From Haloprofundus salilacus (lineage in GTDB: Archaea > Halobacteriota > Halobacteria > Halobacteriales > Haloferacaceae), in contig NZ_CP083723.1 in NCBI RefSeq assembly GCF_020150815.1, positions 1,488,001 to 1,552,000 of the forward strand: 64,000 nucleotides of DNA, in the 5' to 3' direction. The notes beneath the pieces were generated by a model that worked only from the letters and a program-made list of their open reading frames with translations, searched no databases and was not told the DNA's origin. Shown piece after piece: positions 54,632 to 62,236 of this stretch. Numbering within the stretch: position 1 is the stretch's first letter; each line of letters opens with the position of its first letter. The position numbers and the translations under genes were made by a program.

Positions 54632-54999
54632 CTACTCCCGGTTAGGACGCGAGGGTTTTGAACCCCACCTTTCGTCGTCGACCTTTACGCTGCGCGGACG
54701 GCTTCGCTCTCTCCGTTCATTCCTCGGTCCGTTCGCTCGGTCTTCGGTCTCGCTCGCGGCGAGTCACGTGGCTGTCTTCGTTGAAATTTAGACTATGACA
54801 GGTGTAACGTGCTGAATACAACGGATGTATCTCTCACGGATACCTCATGAATTTCGTCTTTTTGGCGCTGAGCCAACCGCGAAGTAGGCGTGCGAGGTCC
54901 GCTGTCAGAAAACTACTTCTCTTGTTGTGATAATGTGAGTAACAACCGAGCAGAGGTTGCTCTGAAAGCAACTAACGTAGCCCTAATCCAGTAAGAAAA
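54632..54999. other. Gene-free, A+T-richer stretch
   Basis: 368 nt without a supported gene. From about 54780 the base composition falls clearly below its neighbours, with many A/T runs (GAAATTTAGACTATGACAG, AATGTGAGTAACAACC). A stem-loop GTTGCT-CTGAA-AGCAAC lies at 54956-54972, just before the small zinc-ribbon gene. A 27-codon frame from 54847 is the only notable reading and is not convincing. No tRNA or attachment-site direct repeat found. Confidence 0.5.
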
Positions 55000-55173
55000 A
55001 TGACGAAGGAAGATTCAAAACCAGGAGGAGAACCAACTGTCATAACCAAGTGCGTCAACTGCGGGAACATCTATCCGGCGGAAGAGACAGGGAATAGTAG
55101 TTACCGTCCAGTTGGGACTGATGGAAGTTGTCAATGTGGTAGTGACGACTTTGAGCGGGCGATCTTTGAATGA
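55000..55173 (+). CDS. Small zinc-ribbon protein (57 aa) in an A+T-rich islet
   Basis: Reads MTKEDSKPGGEPTVITKCVN then CGNIYPAEETG and ends SCQCGSDDFERAIFE. Four Cys in C-x2-C and C-x-C pairs (KCVNCG, SCQCG) build a rubredoxin- or zinc-ribbon-like knuckle. Codon use is unusual for the window (AAA, GGA, AGT, CCA, ACA codons), unlike the GC3-rich genes around it, which suggests recent acquisition. Function unknown. Confidence 0.65.
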   Translation: MTKEDSKPGGEPTVITKCVNCGNIYPAEETGNSSYRPVGTDGSCQCGSDDFERAIFE

Positions 55174-55279
55174 TTCGATTAGCTCACATCGATGCCGAGT
55201 CAGAGACCGATACGCGCTTTCTATTCAGTACGGCCTCACAAAACCGTCGCCGGACTAATATCTCAACTAAACCGCGTGA

Positions 55280-55897
55280 TTAGCTGTACCGCTCCTCGTC
55301 CCACGGGTTCGCCGTGTTCGAGTAGCCGCGCTTCTCCCAGTAGCCGCGCTCGGGTTCGGTGAGGAACTCGACGCCCTCGACCCACTTCGCGCCCTTGTAG
55401 GCGTACTTGTGCGGGGTGACGACGCGGAGGGGACCGCCGTGGTCCGCCGGGAGCGGTTCGCCGTCGTACTCGTAGACGAACAGCACCTCCTCGCGCATGC
55501 ATTCGTCTAGAGAGAGGTTCGTCGTGTAGCCGTCGAGCGCGTGAAACATCACGTGGACCGCGTCGTCGTCGACGCCAGCCAACTTTGCCAGCGTCGGGAA
55601 TGTCACGCCGGTGAACTCGCAGTCGAACTTGCTCCACCCGGTAACGCAGTGGAAGTCTTGAATCTGGGTCTCCGACGGCAGTTCCTTGAACTCGTCGTAG
55701 GAGAACTGCAACTGCTCGTCCACCGCGCCCCACACGTCGAACTGCCACGACGAGGGGTCCCACGACGGCGTGCCGCTCTTCGAGAGCACCGGGAATCGCT
55801 CGGTCTTGCGCTGGCCGGGCGGGAGTCGCTCCCCGCTGAACTCTTCGTGAAGTCCGGTGACGTTCTCGGACATAGCATCCGTTTGGTCGCCACTCAC
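55280..55897 (-). CDS. Sulfite oxidase-fold molybdopterin protein
   Basis: Oxidoreductase molybdopterin-binding domain of 205 aa of the sulfite oxidase/YedY superfamily. DFHCVTGWSKFDCEFTGVTF contains the conserved Cys that ligates molybdenum, and HALDGYTTNLSLDE and GEPLPADHGGPLRVVTPHKY complete the cofactor pocket. No Tat or signal sequence, so cytoplasmic, unlike YedY. The GTG at 55897 is favoured because a TTTAAA box on the minus strand (about 55924-55929) lies 27-30 nt upstream. No membrane partner is adjacent. Confidence 0.9.
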   Translation of the reverse strand: MSGDQTDAMSENVTGLHEEFSGERLPPGQRKTERFPVLSKSGTPSWDPSSWQFDVWGAVDEQLQFSYDEFKELPSETQIQDFHCVTGWSKFDCEFTGVTFPTLAKLAGVDDDAVHVMFHALDGYTTNLSLDECMREEVLFVYEYDGEPLPADHGGPLRVVTPHKYAYKGAKWVEGVEFLTEPERGYWEKRGYSNTANPWDEERYS

Positions 55898-56075
55898 CTA
55901 TGGTTATCGACTCGACCCGTGGGTTTAAATAGCTCCGCTGATAGCTACGCGAAACCTGAACTGACGTTCGCGAGTTCCGTAATTATGTTCGTGGGATACC
56001 GTAACACGATTCGTCCTCGCCTCCCGTGAACGGCGTCAACTTTAAATACGGCGTATCCAAACCCTCGGTCGATAA

Positions 56076-56288
56076 ATGCCGAAAGTAAAGCTGAACATCC
56101 CCGAGCACATCGAGATGCAGATCGCGCAACTCGTCGAACAGGGCGAGTTCGTCAACCGCGAGGAGGCGGTCGAAGAACTGCTCTCGACGGGCATGAAAGC
56201 CTACAAGACGAGCGGGCCGATGGACACCGACGAACCGGGCTTCGAAGACGACGGCATGATGGGCCACGAGGACGAGTACGTCTTCTAA
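56076..56288 (+). CDS. Ribbon-helix-helix-type small protein
   Basis: Protein of 70 aa. Residues 1-45 form a ribbon-helix-helix (MPKVKLNIPEHIEMQIAQLV strand and first helix, then NREEAVEELL), as in CopG/Arc repressors and the haloarchaeal Cdr regulators; the last 25 residues are an acidic tail (DEPGFEDDGMMGHEDEY). TTTAAATA about 30 nt upstream provides a near-leaderless promoter. It lies 67 nt before the UPF0058 gene, which has its own promoter. DNA target unknown. Confidence 0.8.
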   Translation: MPKVKLNIPEHIEMQIAQLVEQGEFVNREEAVEELLSTGMKAYKTSGPMDTDEPGFEDDGMMGHEDEYVF

Positions 56289-56355
56289 GTCTGCCGTGTC
56301 AGTGTGGCAGAACGCCGCAATAATCCTTAAAACAGCAACGTTCCTACGGGTGCCC

Positions 56356-56634
56356 ATGCACAAGGACGACTTGCTCGAACTGCACGAACAGATGGTGATC
56401 ATCATGGAGTACTTCCGCTCGCAGGAGGACGTCGACTCGTCGCTGTTCGATCCCTACGACGAACTGAGCGTCGAACCCTCGCACGTCCACAAATCCAAGA
56501 GTGAGCACAAACACGCCGTCTTCGTGCTCGGCAACGCGCTGGCCAGCGCGATGAGCGACGACGAGTTCTCCAACGCGGGCCGCGTCGGCAAGCGAATGGA
56601 GGAACTCGCCGACGACGCCGAGTCCAAGATATAA
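56356..56634 (+). CDS. UPF0058 family protein
   Basis: Archaeal UPF0058 protein of 92 aa, an all-helical fold of unknown function. MHKDDLLELHEQMVIIMEYF and the HKSKSEHKHAVFVLGNALA segment are the family's conserved features. CTTAAAAC about 27 nt upstream supports the ATG at 56356 and a leaderless message; an in-frame GTG at 56296 is rejected because it lies before that box. Confidence 0.88.
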   Translation: MHKDDLLELHEQMVIIMEYFRSQEDVDSSLFDPYDELSVEPSHVHKSKSEHKHAVFVLGNALASAMSDDEFSNAGRVGKRMEELADDAESKI

Positions 56635-56683
56635 TCCGTTCCGCCACGCGAACGACTATCGTTCTCCCGTGCGAGCGACGGCC

Positions 56684-57844
56684 ATGGACCAAGCGCTCAT
56701 CGCAGGGAAAGTCGAGCAAGCGCACGCTGCCGTTGCCCAGAGCGACGCCGACTGCTGGATCACCTTCTGTCGCGAGACCGACGAAGTCCACGAACCCTGT
56801 CTTCCCTACGTTTTAGGCTTCGACGTGGTCTGGCCAACCGCCGTCGTCGTCGGTCCCGAGAAGTCGGCCGTCGTCCTCGGTCGCCACGACGCGCCGAACG
56901 CCGAGCGACTCGGCGTCCACGACGTCTACCCGTACGACGAGTCATTCATGCCTCCGCTCGAGAAGGCACTCGAAACGGTCGCGGCCGACGCCGGGACGAT
57001 CGCCATCAACTTCGACCTCGACGACAACGTCGCCGACGGTCTCACGCACGGTCTCTACCTCCGGCTGCGGGACGCCGTCGGCGACGACTACGACTTCGTA
57101 AGCGCAGGTGACATCGTTCGCGAGGTCCGCGGACTGAAGTCGCCAACCGAGCGCGAGCGCATCTACGCCGCCGCCGAGACAACCGAGGAACTGCTTGCCG
57201 CGATGGTCGACGCGTGGGCCCCCTCGTGGACCGAATCGCAGATAGTAATCTGGATGCACGAGCGGATGACCGACCGGGGCCTCGGCAGCGCGTGGAGTTG
57301 GGAGTACTGTCCAACCGTCCACGCGGGCGGCGCGAGCGAAGTCGGCCACACGCTCCCGGGCGACCTCGAAGTGCCGGAAAACGAACTGCTGCACGTCGAC
57401 TTCGGCGTCCGCCGAGACGGCTACTCGGCGGACATCCAGCGACTGTACGTCCGCGGCGACGTCCCCGACGGTCTCCAGTCGGCGTTCGAAGACGTTCGCG
57501 CGGCCATCGACGCCGGACGCGAGGTGCTTCGAGCGGGCGTACGGGGTCACGAAGTCGACGCCGCGGCACGCGAGGCGCTGACCGACGCCGGATGGCCCGC
57601 CTTCGACCACGCCTTCGGTCACCAGGTCGGTCGCGCCGCCCACGACGGGGGGACGCTCCTCGGACCGCTCTGGGACCGCTACGGCGACGCACCGCGCGGA
57701 GACGTTCGCGTCGGCGAGATTTACACGATGGAGTTGGGCGTCGACACCGAGTGGGGCTACGTCGGCCAGGAGGAGATGGTCGAAATCACCGACGAAGGGA
57801 CGGAGTGGATCGTCGACCCACAGACGGAACTGCGGTCGCTCTGA
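56684..57844 (+). CDS. M24-family metallopeptidase (Xaa-Pro aminopeptidase-like)
   Basis: Pita-bread fold peptidase of 386 aa. An N-terminal creatinase-like domain (to about 150) precedes the catalytic domain with all five metal ligands: Asp in HVDFGVRRD, Asp in YSADIQRLY, His in AFGHQVGRA, Glu in YTMELGVD and Glu in GQEEMVEI. Such enzymes remove an N-terminal residue before proline. The ATG at 56684 gives MDQALIAGKVEQ. No partner gene adjacent. Confidence 0.92.
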   Translation: MDQALIAGKVEQAHAAVAQSDADCWITFCRETDEVHEPCLPYVLGFDVVWPTAVVVGPEKSAVVLGRHDAPNAERLGVHDVYPYDESFMPPLEKALETVAADAGTIAINFDLDDNVADGLTHGLYLRLRDAVGDDYDFVSAGDIVREVRGLKSPTERERIYAAAETTEELLAAMVDAWAPSWTESQIVIWMHERMTDRGLGSAWSWEYCPTVHAGGASEVGHTLPGDLEVPENELLHVDFGVRRDGYSADIQRLYVRGDVPDGLQSAFEDVRAAIDAGREVLRAGVRGHEVDAAAREALTDAGWPAFDHAFGHQVGRAAHDGGTLLGPLWDRYGDAPRGDVRVGEIYTMELGVDTEWGYVGQEEMVEITDEGTEWIVDPQTELRSL

Positions 57845-57918
57845 GGGGGAGCGGCGGACGGCGGACGTGTCGCCGCCCAAGCATCAGGTTTGATACTCCG
57901 CCCCGCCCTGGTGCCGGT

Positions 57919-59673
57919 ATGTTCGCGGTTCCGCCGTGGCTCCCCCTCTCCCAACTCGCGCTCGTCGCCGTCGCCGCCGTTTGTCTGTTCGTCGCGTGGC
58001 GCCTCGACGACCGGCGAGCGCAGCGGGTCGTCGCGCTCCGTTCGCGTCTGCTCTACGGCGTGCCGTGGGGGACGCTCGTCTCGACGCTGTTCGTCCTCGC
58101 AGTCTACCTGTTCGTGCAGGGCGGGTTCGATTACTGGTACCGACCCGTCGTCGTCCCGTTCCGGGCGTGGTCGTACCTCTATCCGACGGGAATACTCACC
58201 GCCGCGTTCTCGCACTCGGGGGCGGGCCACCTGATCGGGAATCTTGTCGGGACGCTCACGCTCGCGCCCCTCGTTGAGTACACGTGGGGTCACTACCCGC
58301 GAAGCGGGCGCGAGACGGCTCTCTCCGACTGGGGTTCGGACCCGCGAGTACGGGCGTTTCTCGTCTTTCCCGCCGCCGTCGGTGTCGTCGGCGTGCTCAC
58401 CGCGCTGTTTTCGGTCGGTCCCATCATCGGCTTCTCCGGCGTCGTCTTCGCGTTCGCCGGGTTCGCGCTCGTCTACTACCCCCTCACCACCGTACTGGCG
58501 CTCTCGGCCAGCAGCGTCGTTGACCTCCTCTACGACTCGCTTTTCGACCCGACCACCGTCGCATCCTCGCGAGAGGCGTTCGTCTCGCCGTGGTGGGCGC
58601 AGATAGCGATTCAGGGGCACGCCATCGGCCTGCTCACCGGTGCGCTGCTGGCGCTGTGGCTGGTCGAACGCCGCGGCGACGACCGCCCCGCCGCGCTCAG
58701 ACTCTGGACGGGCGTCCTGTTCTTTTCGGTCTCGCAGTCGCTCTGGGCGGTGTACTGGTACCGCGGCGCCGACAGTTACGTCCTTTATCGGGCCGCGGGT
58801 CTCGCACTCGTCTTCCTCCTGGCGACGCTCGTGACGGCGGCCGCCAGCGCAGGCGATCGGCCACTTTTCGATCAAGTCGGCGCGTCGGTGCGCGACCGCA
58901 CCGCTGACATCCTCGGCGATGGGTCGGGGAGGCGGCTGCGGAACGGCGGAGACGGAGAAGCGGGCAGTGGAGGGCGCGGACGCGGCGGTCTCCGCGCGGT
59001 AACCGGAAGACAGGTCGCCGTTGCGCTGTTGCTCGTCGGCGCAGCGTCGATAACCGGCCCGGCCGTCGCAGTCAACATGGTCACGACGGCGGGCGAGGAA
59101 CTGCCCGGCGAGTCGGTGCAGGTCCGCGGCTACGAGGTGACGTACGCCGAGAACGTGACCAACGGGATGGTGTCGGTGCTCGAACTCGAAGGGTTCGGCG
59201 AGTCAACGAGCGTCACCACCTCCGGCGTCGTTGTCCGCAACCCCGGCCGCAACATCTGGACGAGGGAGGTGTCGAAAGGGCGACTCGCGTTCGACGGGCG
59301 GTCGGCGGTCCGCGTCGGCGGCGTCGGCTGGCGCGAGACGGTCGTCGCCAACCGAACCGGGTGGTCGCTCGTCGGCAGCAACGCCAGCTATCGGGTGACG
59401 CTCGTAGTCGACGGTAACGTGACGCCGGTGTACGCGTCGCCGCCCGCGACGGCCGAACCGGTGGTCGCCGGACAGAACGTCTCCATCGCGGCGGAAGAGG
59501 AGGGCTTCCGCCTCGTCGTCGGTCCGGAGAACGACACCGTCTCCGCGCCGGTGCCTCGGCTAAACGAATCGGTGACGCTCAGAGGTGTCGAGTTCACGAA
59601 CCGCGGCGGAAAGCTGTACGCGACGACGAACGGGACGCGGGTGCGGGTCGCGGCGAAGGAACGGTATCAGTAG
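57919..59673 (+). CDS. Rhomboid intramembrane serine protease with outer domain
   Basis: Protein of 584 aa. The first half is a rhomboid protease: HSGAGHLIGN (99-108) for the oxyanion side, the catalytic Ser173 in GFSGVVFAF and His234 in QGHAIGLLTG. After about 360 a linker rich in Gly/Arg and another helix (VAVALLLVGAASITG) lead to a beta-rich domain of about 190 residues with several N-x-S/T sites (NVTNG, NRTG, NASY, NVSI), likely outside the cell. A TATA-like TTTGATAC 27 nt upstream supports ATG 57919. Confidence 0.9.
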   Translation: MFAVPPWLPLSQLALVAVAAVCLFVAWRLDDRRAQRVVALRSRLLYGVPWGTLVSTLFVLAVYLFVQGGFDYWYRPVVVPFRAWSYLYPTGILTAAFSHSGAGHLIGNLVGTLTLAPLVEYTWGHYPRSGRETALSDWGSDPRVRAFLVFPAAVGVVGVLTALFSVGPIIGFSGVVFAFAGFALVYYPLTTVLALSASSVVDLLYDSLFDPTTVASSREAFVSPWWAQIAIQGHAIGLLTGALLALWLVERRGDDRPAALRLWTGVLFFSVSQSLWAVYWYRGADSYVLYRAAGLALVFLLATLVTAAASAGDRPLFDQVGASVRDRTADILGDGSGRRLRNGGDGEAGSGGRGRGGLRAVTGRQVAVALLLVGAASITGPAVAVNMVTTAGEELPGESVQVRGYEVTYAENVTNGMVSVLELEGFGESTSVTTSGVVVRNPGRNIWTREVSKGRLAFDGRSAVRVGGVGWRETVVANRTGWSLVGSNASYRVTLVVDGNVTPVYASPPATAEPVVAGQNVSIAAEEEGFRLVVGPENDTVSAPVPRLNESVTLRGVEFTNRGGKLYATTNGTRVRVAAKERYQ

Positions 59674-59706
59674 GTTCGTCGGCGGAAAGGAGTCAGCAAC
59701 TCGCGC

Positions 59707-60342
59707 TCAGGTCCACCGAATCCGAAACACCTCGGTGTCGAGGTCTTTCGTCTCCTCCTCGTGGAACTCGAATTGGCGGTCCAGCGTCAGCGTCGCGCCG
59801 AAGGCGTGCGTGACCTCTCCGCCCTCGTCTTCGGCGAAAGACTCGACGAACTCCCTGCTCCCCTGATTGTGGATCGAGTACGAGACGTCGGCGAGTTCGG
59901 AAGCCGTCCGAAGAAACGCTCTGTCGGCCCCGCGGCGGCCGTGCTGCGCGCCGAACGGCGGGTTCATGAGCACCGTCGTTCCCGACCCGTCGACGGTCCG
60001 GTCGCAGAGCGGCGCGCGCGTCGCGTCCCCGCGGAGCCAGTGAATCGGCGTCGTCGTCCCGACGCGTTGTTCGTTGTCGCGGGCGGTGGAGAGCGCCTCG
60101 GCGTCGAGTTCGACGCCGACGACGCGAGCGGGGCCGCGAAGCGCCGCGCCGAGCGCCAACATCCCCGTTCCAGTGCCGAGGTCGACGACCGTACGCCCGT
60201 CGATGTCGCCCTGTAAATCTGCGAGGTGGACGACGTGCGCCGCGATGTCCGGCGGCGTCGGGTACTGTTCGAGGCGAGCCTGCGGATTCTCGAACCCGGC
60301 GACGACCGCGAGTCGCGTCTCCAACGCGCGCCTGTCTCCCAT
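59707..60342 (-). CDS. METTL5-like N6-methyltransferase
   Basis: SAM-dependent methyltransferase of 211 aa. Motif I is VDLGTGTGMLALGA, the acidic loop VGVELDAEAL follows, and the catalytic NPPF lies in LMNPPFGAQHGRRGADRAF, the signature of N6-adenine methyltransferases of the archaeal METTL5 group that modify rRNA. QYPTPPDIAAHVV near the N-terminus is a family landmark. Its ATG overlaps the preceding gene's stop by one base, so the two are translationally coupled. Confidence 0.9.
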   Translation of the reverse strand: MGDRRALETRLAVVAGFENPQARLEQYPTPPDIAAHVVHLADLQGDIDGRTVVDLGTGTGMLALGAALRGPARVVGVELDAEALSTARDNEQRVGTTTPIHWLRGDATRAPLCDRTVDGSGTTVLMNPPFGAQHGRRGADRAFLRTASELADVSYSIHNQGSREFVESFAEDEGGEVTHAFGATLTLDRQFEFHEEETKDLDTEVFRIRWT

Positions 60343-60740
60343 CAGCCGAGAGTAGCGCTACCCGAGAGCGTAAGCGTGACGCCCTCGCGGTCGGCGCGTT
60401 CGCGAAGCGCGGCCAGCGCGGGTTCGACTTTCTCAGTCGCGCACACCTCGTCGACGACGACGTCGAGGCGGCCGGCGCCGAGGAACGCGGCGGCGCGGAT
60501 GTGGTTGCGAAGTCGGTCGACTTCCTGTTGAGTCGCTAGCGAGCAGTCCTCGTCGAAACGCGCCTCGACGGCGAGCGTCGCCGGTTGGTAGCCTTCGTCG
60601 CCCAACTTGGCCTTCAGGTCTCGGAGGTACGACGGCGCGGTCGAATCAAGCGTCGTCGCGTCGAGACGAACCGGAGTGACGTCGGCCGGACGACAGCCGT
60701 CGACTGCCTGCTGGACGTTCCGCGAACGGGTGGTACTCAT
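60342..60740 (-). CDS. Uncharacterised acidic protein (132 aa)
   Basis: Soluble protein of 132 aa without a recognised domain. The C-terminal half alternates strands and helices (GAGRLDVVVDEVCATEKVEP and ALAALRERADREGVTLTLSG) like a small Rossmann-like or ACT-sized fold. Its start at 60740 fits a TATA-like TATAACC 24-27 nt upstream (leaderless). It overlaps the METTL5-like gene by one base and probably forms an operon with it, suggesting a role in RNA modification. Confidence 0.7.
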   Translation of the reverse strand: MSTTRSRNVQQAVDGCRPADVTPVRLDATTLDSTAPSYLRDLKAKLGDEGYQPATLAVEARFDEDCSLATQQEVDRLRNHIRAAAFLGAGRLDVVVDEVCATEKVEPALAALRERADREGVTLTLSGSATLG

Positions 60741-60855
60741 GCTACGTCGGGATACCTTTTGGTTATACAAAAATCTTTGTAAATGCGCAGTACTCATACT
60801 GTGGACGCGAAGAGTACCGCAGACGTGTCGGTTCGGACGGGTGTCACGAACACTA

Positions 60856-61020
60856 ATGTCCGATGCTGACATAACGTCTCACGGGGGTCACACGCTCCAG
60901 CCCCCACTCCCCTCGAATCCGGCGCCTGTCGACTACGAGACTCCCGTCGCGTCGACGGCGCCGGATCTCCCTGTTGAACTATTTCGAACTGGAATTTCAG
61001 ACTCAATTACAGGTGAGTGA
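60856..61020 (+). CDS. Possible small protein (54 aa) upstream of tfb
   Basis: Reads [20 protein letters not shown], continues [20 protein letters not shown] and ends DSITGE. Proline-rich, acidic, no motif. The first two thirds show haloarchaeal GC3, the last third does not. No clear promoter precedes it. It may be a real small gene or part of the tfb leader region. Confidence 0.3.
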   Translation: MSDADITSHGGHTLQPPLPSNPAPVDYETPVASTAPDLPVELFRTGISDSITGE

Positions 61021-61046
61021 GCGGCCACCCGAATTTACACATCCCA

Positions 61047-61055
61047 TACATAAAT
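61047..61055 (+). promoter_or_regulatory. Upstream TATA-like element before tfb
   Basis: CATAAATAG lies about 100 nt before the tfb ATG and 26 nt before position 61077. It could start a longer tfb transcript with an untranslated leader of about 70 nt, in addition to the proximal promoter at 61115-61128. Confidence 0.3.
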
Positions 61056-61114
61056 AGTCAAACATGGGAGCAGGCGTCGCCTTGTGAGTTCTTGTCAGTC
61101 AGAAATCTGTTACA

Positions 61115-61128
61115 AAGGTTTAAACCTT
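61115..61128 (+). promoter_or_regulatory. Palindromic TATA region of the TFB gene
   Basis: AAGGTTTAAACCTT is a perfect 14-bp palindrome whose TTTAAA core is centred 27 nt before the tfb ATG, the leaderless TATA position. The symmetric flanks could also be an operator for a dimeric factor. Confidence 0.55.
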
Positions 61129-61148
61129 CCGTTGCCCACAAGCTTTTT

Positions 61149-62102
61149 ATGGAACGTCCGAGTCGGCAGCGTCAGCGAGAGCAGCAAGCGGAACAGACGT
61201 CGGACGAGTCCCTGGAGTGTCCGGAATGTAGTTCTACTGATGTTATCACGGACGCGGATCAGGGTGAACTCGTCTGCGACGACTGTGGTCTCGTCATCGA
61301 CGAGCGCTCTATCGACCGGGGTCCGGAGTGGCGGGCGTTCAACCACTCCGAGCGCCAGTCGAAGTCTCGTGTCGGTGCACCAATCACCGAGACGATGCAC
61401 GACCGGGGACTGACGACGACGATTGACTGGAAGGACAAGGACGCCTACGGGCGTTCGCTCTCGTCCGAAAAACGTAGTCAGATGCACCGATTGCGCAAGT
61501 GGCAGGAGCGCATCCGTACCAAGGACGCGGGCGAGCGCAACCTCCAGTTCGCGCTCTCCGAGATCGACCGGATGGCCTCCGCACTCGGCGTCCCGCGCTC
61601 GGTTCGCGAAGTCGCGTCGGTCATCTACCGCCGTGCGCTCAACGAGGATCTCATCCGCGGCCGTTCCATCGAGGGCGTCGCCACGAGCGCGCTGTACGCC
61701 GCCTGCCGACAGGAAGGAATTCCGCGAAGCCTCGACGAAGTTGCCGAAGTATCCCGCGTACCGCAGAAAGAGATCGGACGAACGTATCGCTACATCTCCC
61801 AGGAGCTCGGGCTCGAACTGAAACCCGTCGACCCCAAGCAGTTCGTCCCGCGGTTCGCCTCCGCGCTCGACCTCTCCGAGGAAGTGCAGGCGAAAGCGAC
61901 CGAAATCATCGATGTCTCCGCCGAGCAGGGTCTGCTCTCGGGGAAGTCGCCGACTGGATTCGCCGCCGCCGCCATCTACGCGGCGTCACTGCTGTGCAAC
62001 GAGAAGAAGACCCAGCGCGAAGTCGCCGACGTCGCGCAGGTGACCGAAGTCACCATCCGCAACCGATATCAGGAACAGATCGAAGCAATGGGCTTCCGCT
62101 GA
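61149..62102 (+). CDS. tfb: Transcription initiation factor TFB
   Basis: Archaeal TFIIB homologue of 317 aa that bridges TBP-bound promoters and RNA polymerase. The N-terminal zinc ribbon uses Cys24, Cys27, Cys43 and Cys46 (CPECSS and CDDCGL), followed by the B-finger/linker with [13 protein letters not shown] and two cyclin repeats (about 125-215 and 220-315). Haloarchaea carry several TFB paralogues; which one this is cannot be told from sequence alone. ATG 61149 is set by the promoter at 61115-61128. Confidence 0.96.
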   Translation: MERPSRQRQREQQAEQTSDESLECPECSSTDVITDADQGELVCDDCGLVIDERSIDRGPEWRAFNHSERQSKSRVGAPITETMHDRGLTTTIDWKDKDAYGRSLSSEKRSQMHRLRKWQERIRTKDAGERNLQFALSEIDRMASALGVPRSVREVASVIYRRALNEDLIRGRSIEGVATSALYAACRQEGIPRSLDEVAEVSRVPQKEIGRTYRYISQELGLELKPVDPKQFVPRFASALDLSEEVQAKATEIIDVSAEQGLLSGKSPTGFAAAAIYAASLLCNEKKTQREVADVAQVTEVTIRNRYQEQIEAMGFR

Positions 62103-62236
62103 ACAGTCTGCAATCCGAAACGACCTCTCGCGTTCTCGACGGCGGTGACGCGACCGCCGCAAAATCATTCACGTACTTGCCAGCAGTGCGTCCGTCACCC
62201 TCGAGGACGTGTGAGACTGCGGAGACGTCCGGCCGC

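Noticed and set aside
54645-54680. Sequence resembling a tRNA T-arm near GGGTTTTGAACCCC
   Set aside because: No acceptor, D or anticodon arms can be built around it; it is the TATA region of menF.
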